Shown: positions 11,558-23,827 of the stretch, piece by piece
How positions within the stretch are numbered: the stretch's first letter is position 1
How the letters are laid out: each line of letters starts with the position of its first letter
Assembly: GCA_026873275.1 (NCBI GenBank)
Contig: JANTUC010000006.1
Coordinates: 1,798,001 to 1,862,000, forward strand
Length of the DNA: 64,000 bases
Direction of reading: 5' to 3'
Source: Pseudopithomyces maydicus
Lineage: Eukaryota > Ascomycota > Dothideomycetes > Pleosporales > Didymosphaeriaceae
Translations under genes and position numbers: made by a program
The notes under the pieces: model-generated
What the model was told of the DNA's origin: nothing
Databases searched by the model: none
Seen by the model: only the letters and a program-made list of their open reading frames with translations

Positions 11558-13308
11558 TTACGACTCTTGGGGAGCAGCACCGCGTCCGCGCAACGAGCCA
11601 CCGCGACCACCACCACGAGGGAATCCTCCGCCGCGAGACTGACCGCCGAAACCACGACCACGGCCTGGGCCGCCACGGAAGCTGTTACCGAAGCCCTGCT
11701 GGGGACGAAGCTTACGCTCTTCGACCTTGAGCTCGATTCCATTGACAGTGTGGGGGTTGGCGCTAACGGCGGCTTGGAACGCTGCCGAGGTCTTGAAGTC
11801 TACAAAAGCGCAGTTCTGTTCGCAGAGTTAGTCAGCGAAGCAAGCATCATGGTGGCCTCCATACCTTTGGGCGACTGATGTCGAGGTGCTCAAGCTCACC
11901 AAACTTGGACAAGGCGGCCTTCAAGGCACCCTCCTCGACCTGGCTGTAGACATTCTTGATGTAAGCGCGCCTCTGGTCAGCATCCGACGAAGGCTGGGCT
12001 TGGCTGCGAGACTGCTCTTTCTTGGTGCCTGCAGTTTGCCAGCCCGCCGCATCGCCCTGGCTGTTGGCTGGCGAGGGTTCACGAGCAGGAGCGGAAGCCG
12101 AAGCGGAAGCGGGAACGGCCAAAGGCTGGCTTGCGGTCGAGGAGGTCGCCTTGGGCTGCGATGATGCCTGAGGAGTGGCGGCAGTCGGAATAACGGGAGT
12201 TGCGACCTTGTGAGCCGAGGCAGCGAGGGCAGCCCAAGACTTGGGAACGGCGGGTTTGGCGGGAGCCGCAGGAGTTGCTGCAGCGGCAGCCTTGGGAGCA
12301 GCGGGCGTAGGAGCAGGATCCTTGGGTCTCTCCTCTTCGATAGCCGCCTCCTCGGTGGGTGCTTCGGGCTCCTTGTTGGATGCTTCTTCAGTTGCGGACA
12401 CAGCAGCCGCGGGAGCATCATCGGCCTCAACGACCTCAGCGGCCTCGGGAACGGGAGTACCGTTTACAGCGGCGGCGGCTGGAGAAGATTCTGCAGCCGG
12501 CTCTTCCGAGCGAGTCTCCTCAAGCTTCTGGTCAATCTTAGTCAAATCGTCCTCGGTGTTTGCGATCTCATCGTTCTTGTTCAGATGTGCATTCTCGGGG
12601 GCAGCTGCGGTCGGCGCAGGCTCCTGTACACCCTTGGCGTTAGCCGAAGCGTCTTGCTGCAGCTCCTCTTCTTCCTCTGGTTCCTCTGCAAGGTATCGGA
12701 AGATGTCATTGAGCACAAAGTAGCCGTTAGTCTGCTCAGCGAGCACGAAGGTTTGCGCAAAGCGCTTGTGCGGCTGACCCTTATTGGAAATCTCGCCGAT
12801 GACCTGGATGACGATATTTGCGTCGGAGCCTTGCGAGTCGACGTTGGTGACGCGGACTTTAGTATCGTGGAAGTCGAGCTCCTTGATACGGTCATTGATG
12901 GCCTGCGATGGCTTTGTCAGACAGTCGTCAATCAGAGAATGCACGGTCGACGCACCTTTTGGCCAACGCAAACATTGACCTTGTCCTCCTCGTTGCCCGA
13001 GACAAACTGCGAACGCTTGTTGTAGAAGAGCTGAGATGAGGTCAGCCTGTTCGATTGAGGTGCATGGACGAAATACGCACGTAGAGTCTGTCAGGGCTCC
13101 TGCTCAATGTGGTGTAGTACTGCTCGACAAAGTACCAGCCGACCTCGTCTTTGGGGATCTCGGCGGCGGCGGCGCTGGGAGTCTGGGTGGTCTGCTGAGA
13201 GCCAGCGTATGAGGGCGCGGCACTGGCTCCGGCAGCAGCGTAGGCGGTCGTATCGTAGCCTTGCTGTGCGTAGTTGCCATTGATGGGGAGCTCGGCGGCG
13301 GTTGCCAT
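11558..13308 (-). CDS. G3BP-like stress-granule protein (NTF2 domain, RRM, Gly-rich tail)
   Basis: Homologue of the G3BP/Nxt3/Bre5 group: RNA-binding proteins that associate with Ubp3-type deubiquitinases and stress granules. Exons 13308-13081, 13030-12956, 12902-11865 and 11815-11558 give 532 residues in phase. The NTF2-like domain occupies about residues 48-170 (VGWYFVEQYYTTLSRSPDRL, then FVSGNEEDKVNVCVGQK, then IVIQVIGE). A long Ala/Pro/Glu-rich disordered middle follows. The RRM is at about 408-480, with RNP2-like AYIKNVYS and RNP1-like NCAFVDF. The tail is an RGG/GGF-rich box (GGPGRGRGFGGQSRGGGF). The RRM is split by the last intron (11816-11864). The region 12903-12955 looks codable but is a 53-nt intron, since only its removal gives the conserved VGQK-AINDRI junction. 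Confidence 0.93.
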
Positions 13309-14156
13309 GTTGCACAGGTGGAAAAAGGAATATTACAGCTGGAGAGGTAGCTTTCACGTGTATGCGATTACGAATCGAACCTCGTGGGCAACGGGCAGGG
13401 GGGCTGCAGAGCTGTGCGAAACGGCTGGTGAGCAATGCCGACGAGCCAGAAGATGGATGCACCTACTGCTGTGTACTGACTGACGTTTGGCGAGAGGGGG
13501 AGATGAAGTGGAGAGGGCAAACGAGCTCGAGAAAACCGAGTGGCGCACTAAGCGAATTAGCTAGCACGGGATTAGGAGAGACCTCAAGCTCGAGCGGCTG
13601 CGATGACTTGAATGATGATGGAGGAAGGCGAGCGTGTGGAAAAATGCGAGCGGTGCAAGTGGTGCGCGAGCTGTGAGGGAAAGAGCCCATGCCATCACAA
13701 ATTCAATTTCTCGTGGCCAGAGCGCGCGCCAAGCCTTCATCCCTCTGCGACTCTACCCACCCCCAGACCCACGCGCCCCTCGGTCCCTAGGAAGCACACA
13801 GAGCATACAGAGTGTTTCACCTCGGCCAAGTAAGGTTCATGTTTTCATTGCTTGTTCGTGCTACGTACTATTCATACCGTTCATGCGGGCATTTCCATGA
13901 CATCCCACCCCCAAAATCCAACCGCTTATGTACACCACTACCTATCCATGTACTGACCTACATACCTACATCACTACCTAAAGTGCCCAGGTTTCTATGG
14001 GGCTGGAGATCACCATGTCACAAGACGAGCCCATTAGGGTCAGGTCCACGGGTTCACTCCACGCCTACATCCACCCCTCAAAAATTCCCTCCAGTTTGCT
14101 TTTCGTCTTCTTCGTTATCTCATCCCACCGCTTCTTGACCAACGCATAACATTGCT
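13309..14156. other. Intergenic: G3BP-like promoter and 3' region of the tetraspan gene
   Basis: About 850 bases with no supported gene. The stretch 13700-14100 is C-rich with short CCACC/TACC-type repeats and poor in G. It should hold the G3BP-like promoter and 5' leader, and the short 3' UTR of the next gene. Confidence 0.55.
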
Positions 14157-14940
14157 TTACTCCTCTTCTTGCAGCCTCCTCACCCTCTCGTCAGCATCGC
14201 CGCTCTGTCCCCTCTTGCCCAACCACATCTGCGAACCATATCCAAGAGCCACAAGACCCGACAATAGCATAAGCGGAATCACCACCTGACGACCAAATTT
14301 CTAATAGGCTTTGTCAGTATCGACTCACGACTACTACACGAGGTATACTTACAGTCTCAGCGCAAGCGTTGTTAAATATTTCCCAATCCTTGGGTCTTGC
14401 TAATCCATCAAACTTTTTCTGGCTGGGGTACCACTCGCATGCCGCACGCTCTCGCGTGCAAGTATACGTGCGCCCTGGCCTGTCAACAAAGCTGCACGTT
14501 TTCTCGAGCTCCTTGTGCTTCGTATTGACGTAGATGACCGCCATGAACGACGCTACAAAGGCTATGATAGCCCAACCAACCGTGGTGATCCCCATCGCCA
14601 TGGACAAATCCTGCCTGTTGTCCTTGGTGCTGCCTCGCGACCGAAACAATCTCACAGCTTCGATTATCATACTGCAAACGGCTGCCACGATGCTGGTTCC
14701 AGCGGCTACCCAGACGAAGATTTCTGGCGACCAGTCACAATACATCGTGACTTGTTTCAATTTGGCTTCCCAGTTGGGAACGGTGATGTCCCACGGCCCA
14801 TAGAACCATGTGCCTTGTGGGAATGTTGTGAAATAATAGGTCGCCCATCCAATTTTGTAAAAGGTTGTAATAGACAGCGCTGCGACGACGATAGAGCAGA
14901 GGACAGTCGTCAAGCGAACGCAGAGATTTGTCGACGACAT
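14157..14940 (-). CDS. Four-transmembrane protein of unknown function
   Basis: Two exons, 14940-14353 and 14300-14157, join in phase (AET then KFGRQVVIP) to give 243 residues. Hydrophobic segments: residues about 8-30 (LTTVLCSIVVAALSITTFYK), 72-92 (FVWVAAGTSIVAAVCSMII), 113-135 (AMGITTVGWAIIAFVASFMA) and 202-222 (VIPLMLLSGLVALGYGSQMW). The two extramembrane loops carry Trp/Tyr and Cys residues, the second with a Cys cluster at about 145-167, compatible with disulfides in an exposed loop. The short C-terminal tail is charged. The general shape recalls fungal SUR7/claudin-like tetraspan proteins, but I see no diagnostic signature and do not assign it. Gene structure is well supported; function is unknown. 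Confidence 0.75.
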
Positions 14941-15544
14941 TATGGATAGCGCGTCTGGATGAAATGATTTTGGATGTTGGAGAGTCCGCTTGGAAAGATG
15001 GGTTCGTGATATTCAGCTTTACGTTGGAAGCCTCTGGTATTTATGCAAAGTTGCCCATGGGCCTGAAAACCTCAATGAACTTTCGGCCGTAAAAAATCAA
15101 GGTAGCAAGTCGCCATCTGCATGGCTTACCACCTCGCAAAACTCACAACATCTGATACGCGCACCCGACACGCGCAAATATTTTCTCATTGAGGACTGCG
15201 CCTCATCGACACGTCTGGAAAAGCCTAAATGGGCAATCTGTTGTGGGGTATCCTATGGCAACCGGCAGACCTGAGTACGCTGTGGGGCTTCTGGCGGTAA
15301 TGCAGGATTGCTTTTATCGTCTAAGCGCAGTTTATGCCCTATGCGGGTATCGGTTAGCCGCTTTGGCTTGTAGAGATTCTGCCTTGTAATTCACCTAAGC
15401 TGTGACATCCTGATGTGAAAGCACCAGGATGCAAATGAAAGCTTCGTATCTAATATATGTAGGCTAGTAACAAGCAATATTTTAAACATGCTCACTCATA
15501 TTCAACTTGCTAGCCAGATGTGTTATATACTATCTAATACGATG
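14941..15544. other. Intergenic: tetraspan promoter and downstream region of a pseudogene
   Basis: About 600 bases without a supported coding region. The part 15400-15545 is AT-rich with no long frame. No promoter element is distinctive enough to call. Confidence 0.5.
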
Positions 15545-16780
15545 TTAAATAGACCATGATATTGGGTCGCTGTACCGCATCATAGAGCAACTACCCTTCA
15601 CTGTAGATGGACTTAGGATTCCCTCTCTCCCGTACGGCTCTGTGTCTATGTGCGCTGGGAACCCGGAACGTGGAAGTTGTTGTTTGAGTATTTCCGTAAG
15701 CTTGGCCCATGTATCTGTATTCCCCTCGGCATCCACTGTCTGCGATATTTTTGTAAGGTGGTTTGATGACCGTAGTTGTAGAGATCGCGTTCAATATCCC
15801 AGACAACAGCTTCGTATGCAGATATCCTAGGAATCTCTGTAGATACAAGAAACATTCGTGATGTTAGAGTCATCTTTGTTCGAACAAATCTTGATTGTTT
15901 TGACAGGCTCGAAAGTCTTCTTCATGAACTATATCCAGATGACCATTCACAATGCGGACGGGGTAAGTGAATCAGGTTACAGTGTATATCTTCGTATTCT
16001 TCAAACTTTGGGTCACGCTTCGTTGGATTATCCCATTCCTTGCTGTCAGCCCAAAATTAGAAGCTTGGCACTTGTTCATCCTCTAGGATGATGTAAAAAA
16101 GGGCTTCAATATCCTCTCTCGCTAGCATTTCGTCCTCGGGTTGTTCCTCCAAAACAACAAGATAGGCGTGAAGGAAGCTCGTGTGTTCAGGACGCCGCCG
16201 TAAAAATTCATATGCGTTCTTCAACCGTTCATGCTTCTTGTCGCACCAAAACTTGCGTAGGCTAGGGTCAGTCTTATGGACATTGGAGTAAGATTTCCAT
16301 TTGGACCGACGATACTTCTTCCAATTCTGGTAGATGGTTGCAAAATCCTTCTCGTTGGGATACAGGTTTTCACAAGCTTCCTCGCTTTCGACGTCGTCTT
16401 CCTTTATGAGATCGGGCAGATTGAAGTACATGCGGCTATTCCAGTCTTGGATGATAGTTCGCTGAGCCCACTTTATACCGCTCTGAATCCTAGTTCCTAT
16501 AAGCTCGTCGATGTGAACGCCATTGCGAGCAAATCCTTTCACAAATCTAGACAATGCCGGTACACTATCCGGTTCCTGTCAATCATTTCGTCCGGGCAAC
16601 CGCAAAGCTTCTTTCTTGTTCAGTCGGTACGCATCACGTAAAATGAAACACAGATAAATAATTTCTTTAAGATGGACTTCTGTAATATGAGGCCAATGCC
16701 GGGGATTTAACTGAAACTCACGCGTCGGCGGGACAGAGTGGCACCCTTCGAACAGGTGGAGTTTTGACGGCGAAAAAACT
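15545..16780 (-). pseudogene. Decayed gene of an uncharacterised fungal protein family
   Basis: Coding-like sequence runs down the minus strand from about 16780 (segment HLFEGCHSVPPTREFQLN) but is broken several times. The largest open piece (16554-16057) contains SRMYFNLPDLIKEDDVESEE, then a Trp/Lys-rich stretch (NWKKYRRSKWKSY) and RPEHTSFLHAYLVVLEEQPE. In the same frame a TGA interrupts just upstream (LPGRND*QEPDSVPALSRF) and a TAA just downstream (EQVPSF*FWADSKEWDN). Both could come from CGA and CAA by C-to-T change. Further on, the frame must be changed twice to keep reading sensible protein (VNGHLDIVHEEDFRACQNNQ, later DAEGNTDTWAKLTEILKQQL). I recall similar hypothetical proteins in Pleosporales but know no function. 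A multi-exon live gene is less likely, because stops rather than splice sites separate the pieces. Confidence 0.6.
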
Positions 16781-17213
16781 TGTGAACTGAAAGATCGAGT
16801 AATCTTTGTATTGGTAGAGTCGCTTACGGCGCATTAGAGTGCACTGAATAACGCTCCGGTCTCTGGTCGATTTGCTGAGGTTCCAACTGTTCCGATGATC
16901 TCTGTTCATGCCAGCGAATATTTGAATTTGTCCCATCCCCCTCACTATCTGTCACCGATATACCCGTCTCTCTCTCCTCCCCTTTTTATCCTCTCTTCTC
17001 AGGTCTTCTCTTTACCTCCTGCCCTCTTCTGCTCTCCTTTGCCTTTCATCATCTTTCCTTAACCCAAAACTCTTTCTCTCCTGCATTCTTGTAGGGGCAG
17101 TGATGCAGGAGGGGGTTTGGTTATAAATGGATTCTGAATAATGCTAGGGTACATCGCTGTACAGCATTAGACCGCTCGCTGGGCTGTTCAAATTGCGCAC
17201 ACTCAGAACCTAC
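16781..17213. other. Intergenic, pyrimidine-rich
   Basis: Holds the upstream region of the pseudogene and the 3' region of the glutaminyl cyclase gene. The stretch 16960-17085 is almost all C and T on the plus strand, i.e. a purine tract on the minus strand. I see no gene. Confidence 0.5.
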
Positions 17214-18433
17214 TTACAATTCCGATTTTCTGCTGCTTTCCACAATTAGTATCGTCTCCGTCTCAAAGAAGCCCTCCAATTCCATCCACTCAGCCGTGAA
17301 AGCGGTCACCAGCTTTGCCCAGTCTTCAACGGTGTCCATGTCCAGATGCTCTCCATCGTCAGTGATGTCGTGCCATACGTGCGGGAACGGCGAGGGAATG
17401 ATGTGCAGGACCTCGACACCGCGTGCGAGAAAGGGGAGATGGTCATCCTCGATGTAGCCACCATAAAAGGCCTCGTTTTCCTTGGCGGCCTCTGTCAAGA
17501 AGTAGGTCTCGGCACGCTTGTTCTTGTTTTTGCGTTTGGCTACCTTTGTGGGGTGGTTCGGAGATGACTTGAACAGACCGAGGTCTCGAAGACGGCGCTC
17601 GGCAGCGGCCATGTGCTTGTAGGCCCAATGTGTGGTTTTGTAGAATGAAGGCACAGTAGGGCCTCGCGAGCCTAGCAAGTCGAGCAACACGAAGAGGTCA
17701 ATCGAGTCGAGCGGCGTCTTGTAAGTGGACGCAGCAGGATGGAAGGTGACTTCCCACTCCTCGGCGAGGGCTCTGAATTGATCATCAGCAAAGGGGCATG
17801 TACACAGACTGGGAGCAATGCATACCGTGATCCGTACAAGCTGTCTGTCTGTGTCCATACCTGGAAGGCCTCTTCGCCATCAAGCAGCAGTATCTGCACA
17901 CCCTTCTTCTCGTCAAGATCGTCGGAGGCGTGGGCAGCCATGGCGGCCCACTTGTTGGTGAGGGCTTTGTCGACGCTTCGGGCAACATGCAGCAGCATGG
18001 CACACGGGGCTGCGCTGTCGATTGCGCCGATGAATCCGTCGGGCTCCAGCTTGCTGTCGTAGTGGGCGACCAGAGCCAGGCGTCCCACATCGCCAATGGC
18101 AGCACCAGGCGGGTCTCGCGTGGCTATGAGGTTTACAAAGGGGACAGGATTGCCATTGGAGGTGGGTGTGACGGAGGACGAGTTGTGCAGCTCCAAACGC
18201 CATTCAGGGAGCTCGTGGGTGAAGAAGTGGACGAAATGCTGCAGGACAGCGCGGCTGCCGTCGGTGCCGGAGACGCGCGGGCGGAGGATGGGTGCGAGCA
18301 GGGCGCCCTTATTGATGTCGAAATCGGCGGCTGGGTCGGAGAGGCCGTGGAGGGTGGCATCACTCACGGAGCTGTAGGCCACGGCCAACGGCAGGAGGGG
18401 GAGGAGCCCCGAGAACACGGCGAACAGTTCCAT
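17214..18433 (-). CDS. Secreted glutaminyl-peptide cyclotransferase-like M28-family protein
   Basis: Zinc-dependent glutaminyl cyclase, which converts N-terminal Gln to pyroglutamate on secretory proteins. Exons 18433-17826 and 17772-17214 give 388 residues. The N-terminus is a signal peptide (MELFAVFSGLLPLLPLAVAY). Expected metal and catalytic positions are visible: the Asp in VAHYDSK, the Glu pair in LLDGEEAF and the His in SPFPHVWH. The typical WTQTDSLYGSR and GAIDSAAPCAMLLH blocks are present. The intron (17773-17825) splits the Arg codon of YGSR. It acts in the secretory pathway or outside the cell; an aminopeptidase-like role is the alternative, but GEEAF..WT.TDSLYG is the cyclase form. 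The gene sits tail-to-head with the pseudogene, and nothing nearby suggests co-regulation. Confidence 0.9.
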
Positions 18434-19724
18434 GGCGAGCCTGGGTCGCTGTGGTCAAGTGCAGCCGGCGAACGGGCCGGCGAGTTGCTTGCTACCGCTT
18501 GCTACTGCGTTGCAAGCATCCTGTGTGCCAAAGCGGCGTCGTGGTCCCATCTGGTCTTGGGTGCCGGGCCCCGGGGGGCACCTGGGCAAAAACGTCGCAC
18601 GTGACAGCGCGTCGCGGCGCGCCCTACCCTTGGAAGCAACCTTGGAAGCCCGGCGCCCGCGTGCGTACTTGGACTCACGCAAGACTGTGCGGTGAGGATG
18701 CGATTGCCATTGCAGTCAACCGCCCCCGCCTAGCTTTGCAGGTACGGTCGATGCTACCGGCGGTCGGTCCCTTCCTGCAGCATCATCCAACCTTCCCAGG
18801 TCCCGACATGAGGTCTTTCTCTGGCCCAGATTGCTCTACTGCAACACTCGTGAACTCGCGAATAGCCATGCTATTCCTAGCGCCAGGATGCTCTCTCCAC
18901 CGTGTCCACACCCCGGGCCTTGCTTTGTCGTATTTTCCTACCGTCTTCTGCTCATCTGTACGCAACTCCTAGGTCATGGCCTCGCCCGTCAACCCACATC
19001 TCCACCGTTCGACGCTGTCAGCAATTAAGCGTGCATTTAGGCAGAATACAGTGCCCCGTGGAACAAGATCTACTAGTGTCCGCTCTCCACAGCGCGCCTG
19101 AGCGCGGGGCTCCCATGTGGCTGGCCTCGATATTCCCGGGCCTGGTCCTTGCAGCCTGCATCTCCTCTTCCATGCATCATGGCTGGCCAGACACTCTATC
19201 TGAGTGTAGCACACCGTCTTTGAGTTTTTCTTGTCTGCCACCTGTCTAGACTCGCAGCACGCCCTGCTGTTGTCAGAGATCGCCCTGCTGCTGTCAGAGA
19301 GCAGGTCGACAAGGTTATACGCAGTCTTGGCGTTGTGCTCAAGTAACTGAACAAGCATCAGCCACCCGGGCACCCACAACGGCAGTCCCCATCGGACGAG
19401 GCCATGCTCGCCCCCAGTTCGCGCATCAAGCTTCAGCCAGTTAGCTTGGGAACCACTTTATCCGCTCAAACCGCTAGCTCGGCAACCCAGTAAGAACCGC
19501 ACCAACCTCGACCCTTTGAGCCGCCTGTGTGGTTGTCAATTAACAATTAACCGCGTCCTCGCACTTGCAGACGGGACATGGATAGCGTAGACCGGTTTCG
19601 CGGCAGGGTATATGTACATGAGCTCCCCACCCCAAAAATGGCCTGCAGCGTCCAACTTTGTTTCTGACTTTTCTGAACCGTGGACCTGGGACATCCACCT
19701 TTGTGAACAAGGACCATTGACACT
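18434..19724. other. Divergent intergenic region between glutaminyl cyclase and sugar transporter
   Basis: About 1.3 kb serving two divergent genes. The first 300 bases are GC-rich. Open frames through here lack start context and motifs. A TATA-like run (GGGTATATGTAC) lies about 115 bases before the transporter ATG and may belong to its promoter. Confidence 0.5.
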
Positions 19725-21691
19725 ATGGCGCCCGTTGGAGGCTCGGGCCATGATTTCGAGGCCGCGGCTTTGGCTCGCCGCCAGAAGTTTGGCGCACAGG
19801 CAGGTCCGCTGGCATTGCTGAAAAACATCAAAGTCTTTGGCATTGCTTGCTTTGCTTGCTTGGGTGGTCTGCTCTACGGTTACAATCAGGGAGTTTTCTC
19901 CGGTGTTCTGGTCATGACTTCATTCAAAGAACGTGAGTTCGCGCGTACATCGCCATCTTCACAAACCCATTGACTAATCAATGCAGATATGGGCGACTAC
20001 ATCGCCAATCCAGAGACTCTCGAATACAATTCTTCAAAACAAGGCTGGCTTGTCGCGATTTTGGAATTGGGTGCATGGTTTGGGACCTTGTACTCCGGTT
20101 TCCTTGCAGAGATCTTGTCTAGGAAATATGCCATTCTGATCAACGTCGCCATATTCATTGTCGGCGTCGTTGTCCAAGCGACATCGATATCTGCGGGCCA
20201 CAACTCTATCCTTGGTGGTAGGTTCATCACAGGTATGGGTGTGGGGTCTCTCTCCATGATTGTTCCCATGTACAATGCAGAAATCGGTACGTATCCTAAT
20301 ATTGCGTTGCCTATCCAGAACCCTATTGACTCTTGAACAGCGCCCCCGAAGTCCGTGGTGCATTAGTCGGTCTACAGCAACTCTCCATTACTCTTGGGAT
20401 CATGATTAGCTTTTGGATTGATTATGGAACGAACTTCATCGGCGGGACTGGTCGTGGTCAAAAGGAAGCTGCCTGGCTTCTTCCGCTCTGCCTTCAACTT
20501 GCTCCCGCCGTGCTCTTGGGCGTTGGCATGATTTTCATGCCCTTCTCACCCCGTTGGCTCGTCCACCACGATCGTGAGGCCGAAGCACGTCGCGTGCTTG
20601 CTAAACTGCGAGATCTGTCCGAAGACAATGATCTCATCGAATTGGAATTTGCCGAGATCAAAGCTCAGAGTCTGTTTGAGAAGAAGACGCTTCAAGAAAA
20701 CTGGCCGCATTTGCAGCAACAGAGTGCATTGAATACGGCCAAGTTGCAATTCGTTGCTATCGGCAGTCTCTTTAAGAGTAAACCCATGTTTAAGAGAGTG
20801 GTCGTCGCAACGCTTACTATGTTCTTTCAACAGTGAGTCGCATACCACTATCCCATTAATTACCTTGAGCTAATCATGCATCAGATGGACTGGTATAAAC
20901 GCTGTCCTTTACTACGCGCCTGTTATTTTCGGCGACCTCGGTCTCTCGGACAATTCAGTCTCCCTTCTTGCTACGGGAGTTGTCGGCATTGTGATGTTCA
21001 TAGCTACCATTCCCGCAGTCATGTACGTTGATCGATGGGGTCGTAAGCCAACTCTCGTGATTGGAGCTGTGGGCATGGCTATTTGCCATTTCATCATTGT
21101 AAGTGTTGTTCAGTCCCTCCATGCAATGCCTAGTCTAATCCAGCCCAGGCTGCCATAAGTGCTTCCTTCGAGGACAATTGGGAGGGCCACAAAGCTGGTG
21201 GCTGGGGTGCCGTCGCTATGGTTTGGCTCTTTGTCATCCATTTCGGTTACTCTTGGGGCCCATGCGCATGGATCGTTATCGCAGAGATCTGGCCATTATC
21301 TAATCGCCCGTACGGCATTGCTCTCGGTGCCTCATCAAACTGGATGAACAATTTCATTGTTGGACAGGTCACACCGGACATGCTAGAGCACATGAGATAC
21401 GGCACGTACATTTTCTTTGGAATTCTCACCTTCCTAGGTGCCTTGTTCATCTTCTTCATCGCGCCTGAGACAAAGGGTCTAAGCCTGGAGGAGATGGATA
21501 TCTTATTTGGGTCAGTTGGTGTCGCCGCTAGGGAAAAAGAGCGATGGAACGAGGTGCACGCCGAAGTTGGCATGTCGCAGTTGCTGGCAAGGCTCGGTGT
21601 CGCACAGACGGACAGTGGGCATGTCACTGATGAGAAGATCGTCGACGAGAAGCCGGTTGTAGCGGAGACAGAGAGGAATGAGACGGCTTAG
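19725..21691 (+). CDS. MFS sugar transporter (SP family), one base short in exon 3
   Basis: Proton-coupled or facilitative hexose-type transporter of the plasma membrane. Exons: 19725-19932, 19987-20286, 20341-20832, 20885-21098, 21149-21691. Sugar-porter signatures are present: GYNQGVFSGVL in TM1, GGRFITGMGVGSLSMIVPMY after TM4, a QQWTGINAVLYYAP block at TM7, DRWGRK and PETKGLSLEEMD at the end of TM12. Twelve hydrophobic segments fit the sequence. The exon 2/3 junction should read EIAPPEVRGALVG, but the spliced sequence is one base short: a sixth C in the C5 run at 20343-20347 restores it and gives 585 residues. As printed, translation would leave the frame there. Whether it is truly defective depends on checking that run. 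The substrate cannot be told from sequence. Confidence 0.88.
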
Positions 21692-22002
21692 GCGGTAGGC
21701 AGAGTGGTTCACGGGACATTATCTTAAGTGTTTTTTTGTTGAAGTGGCAGTTGGGCCAATTGTCAATGGACTACCTTGAATTTTGTGATTTTACTATTGC
21801 TTGCTCTGGCTGCTACAACGGTTAATTAATCTGTGCCAACCTCCGTATGTGTGGAGGCCCACAAGCCAATGTGAACAAGTGCAATATCTTGCATTGTTCT
21901 TTTTCACTTCATAGATATTCAACCTATCGTAGTTGATATGTTCGTCGGGAATTTTTTGTCCTGATCACTTCGATTTCATGAGGGGTCTCGCCGTCTGTCT
22001 CT

Positions 22003-23262
22003 TCACCGCTGTGAGTACTGGACGCTTTCTCTCTCTTTATTTGCCCCTCTTTTCAAATCTGTCGTTTTTCGAGTCTTCGCACTTCTTGTGGCCACTTCGG
22101 TTTCTACCTTTACCGGCTTTTCTTGCTCACTCCGTTCCTTGATGCCGTTGGCCACTTCTTCCCACACGCCCGGAACTCCTGTCCTCATCGTGTATGCTCT
22201 CCCCTCCTTCACGTAGAATTTGAATCTCTTTTCTTCGATGAACTCCCATAGTCCCTTCCATAGCGGCTTCTCGGATTGTCTCTTCTTCCAAGCCTCACTT
22301 TTGGGTAGAACAATGTTGGCGAAGCGCAGCGGGTGTGGGGGTAGCGCACGAAGCTCATGCGCGTAGACGGTTGTGTGCTTAGGCATCGGGAAAATTCGAA
22401 GTGTTTGAAAGGTGACCTTAGTTGTTGCAGGTAGGTTTGCTGTTTGGATTAGTATGGCGTGTAGAGGGGAGAAGACCAAAATTGAATAGTAAAGATAGAG
22501 CGGGAAGTAGTGGTCTGGGGGTGACACATACCAGCAAATGCGCGGAGGGCAGTTAAAGAGTGCCGTGCATGCGGTGGGATGGGCCAGAGTTTGATCGATG
22601 TTACAAACGGTGCAGTGATGAATGAGAGAATCAATGACGGAATAGTGGCGAGGACCATCACTACAACGCATTAGCGGTGATTGATATAATATTGTATATC
22701 GACTGAAGTATACGAAGAATGATAAAGTGATGAGTCAGATATGGGTGAGTAGGTTAAATCAAGAAGCAGGCACACAAGTAATTCGAAACAGGCTCCTAGG
22801 GAGTATACATGTGACATACCGGCAGCTGTCTGGAAGACTCGTACACTCTTATCAGGCTGGTTCTCATTCAAATACAAGTGAGGAGCAAGCCAAATAGTAC
22901 AAACTCCAAATTGGAATAACGCAACGGCTTTCCAGGTGCCGATGAAAGCTGTCCGATTGGACCCAGCCTCATAAATGATGATTTGTTCTGCATATTCTAT
23001 ATATATTCAGTCTTCGCACACACGATTCTTTACCATGGTACTGACTCTTGTCTTTAACGTTTTTCGTGGCAGTGGTAATCGTCCGTCGCGAAGTTTGGAC
23101 GAATTGGCGTAGGGTCGACATAGGGGTCCTCGGAGAAAAGTTACGATGGCAATTCTGGCACATGAACGCAGCAATACGAGGCCGTTGGCCCATAAGGCCT
23201 GTTCGGGCCCATTGTCGCGATGCACGAAAAGCATATAGGAATGTATGGAATTGCGGATGCAT
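22003..23262 (-). CDS. Two-TM protein, probably mitochondrial inner membrane (TMEM70/TMEM186-like topology)
   Basis: Four exons (23262-23034, 22987-22820, 22660-22532, 22439-22003) join in phase to 320 residues. The N-terminus from Met 23262 is Arg-rich and lacks acidic residues for over 60 positions (FRASRQWARTGLMGQRPR), typical of a mitochondrial presequence; Met 23163 is an alternative start. After IIIYEAGSNRTAFIGTWK comes a first hydrophobic segment (AVALFQFGVCTIWLAP), then VMVLATIPSLILSFITAPFV as a second. A conserved-looking soluble domain follows (PMPKHTTVYAHELR ... GRAYTMRTGVPGVWEEVANG). A Y-x-G-x-x-R entry before two TM helices resembles the TMEM70/TMEM186/TMEM223 group of respiratory-complex assembly factors; this is topology-level resemblance only. 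Intron 2 is unusually long for this window (159 nt). Confidence 0.72.
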
Positions 23263-23827
23263 TGTGCCTAGCCAATCGAGGAGATGACGGAAGTCGTGGT
23301 GCGAAGAGATTCCAAAGCTAACGTGTTTGCACGTGCAAACAATCCATTTTTGGCTTAGTGAGACTCTGCCGAGGGCTGCGCCGAATCCTGAAGTCGTCCA
23401 TCCTACATACTGTTCATGACATCTGATGGCCAGTTGCTTTTGTTGACGACCCACGACACTTTACAAAGTCATGTAGGTAGATGGCACGCTTCATTTGAGT
23501 GTGCGAATAATCTTTAGATGTTTTGCTGACTACGACTGCGACAGCTTGGCGTCAAGTCGATTTAAATCTCAAGGCACCGGCCGCCATAACGAAGTTGAAC
23601 ACTGAAATAATTCGAGATTGAGAGGACCATTGAAGGACTTTTCGCAATTATTATTCGAGGTAGCGCACGGTACCAATCCCTGGGAGGTACCCGTGACGCT
23701 TTGGCTCATCGGCGCGTAAAAGAGTAGAATTGAGGTAGTTTTACTAGCTTACTGCTGTCGCCCTCTAAGCACCTTGCTGGACCGATCCCACATTCCACAA
23801 CTTAGACTACAGAACATTGTCAGCAAA

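Noticed and set aside
12903..12955. Coding reading through this stretch in the G3BP-like gene
   Set aside because: It needs a one-base shift and breaks the NTF2 domain; removing it as a GT-AG intron with a CTGAC branch site gives the conserved VGQK-AINDRI junction.
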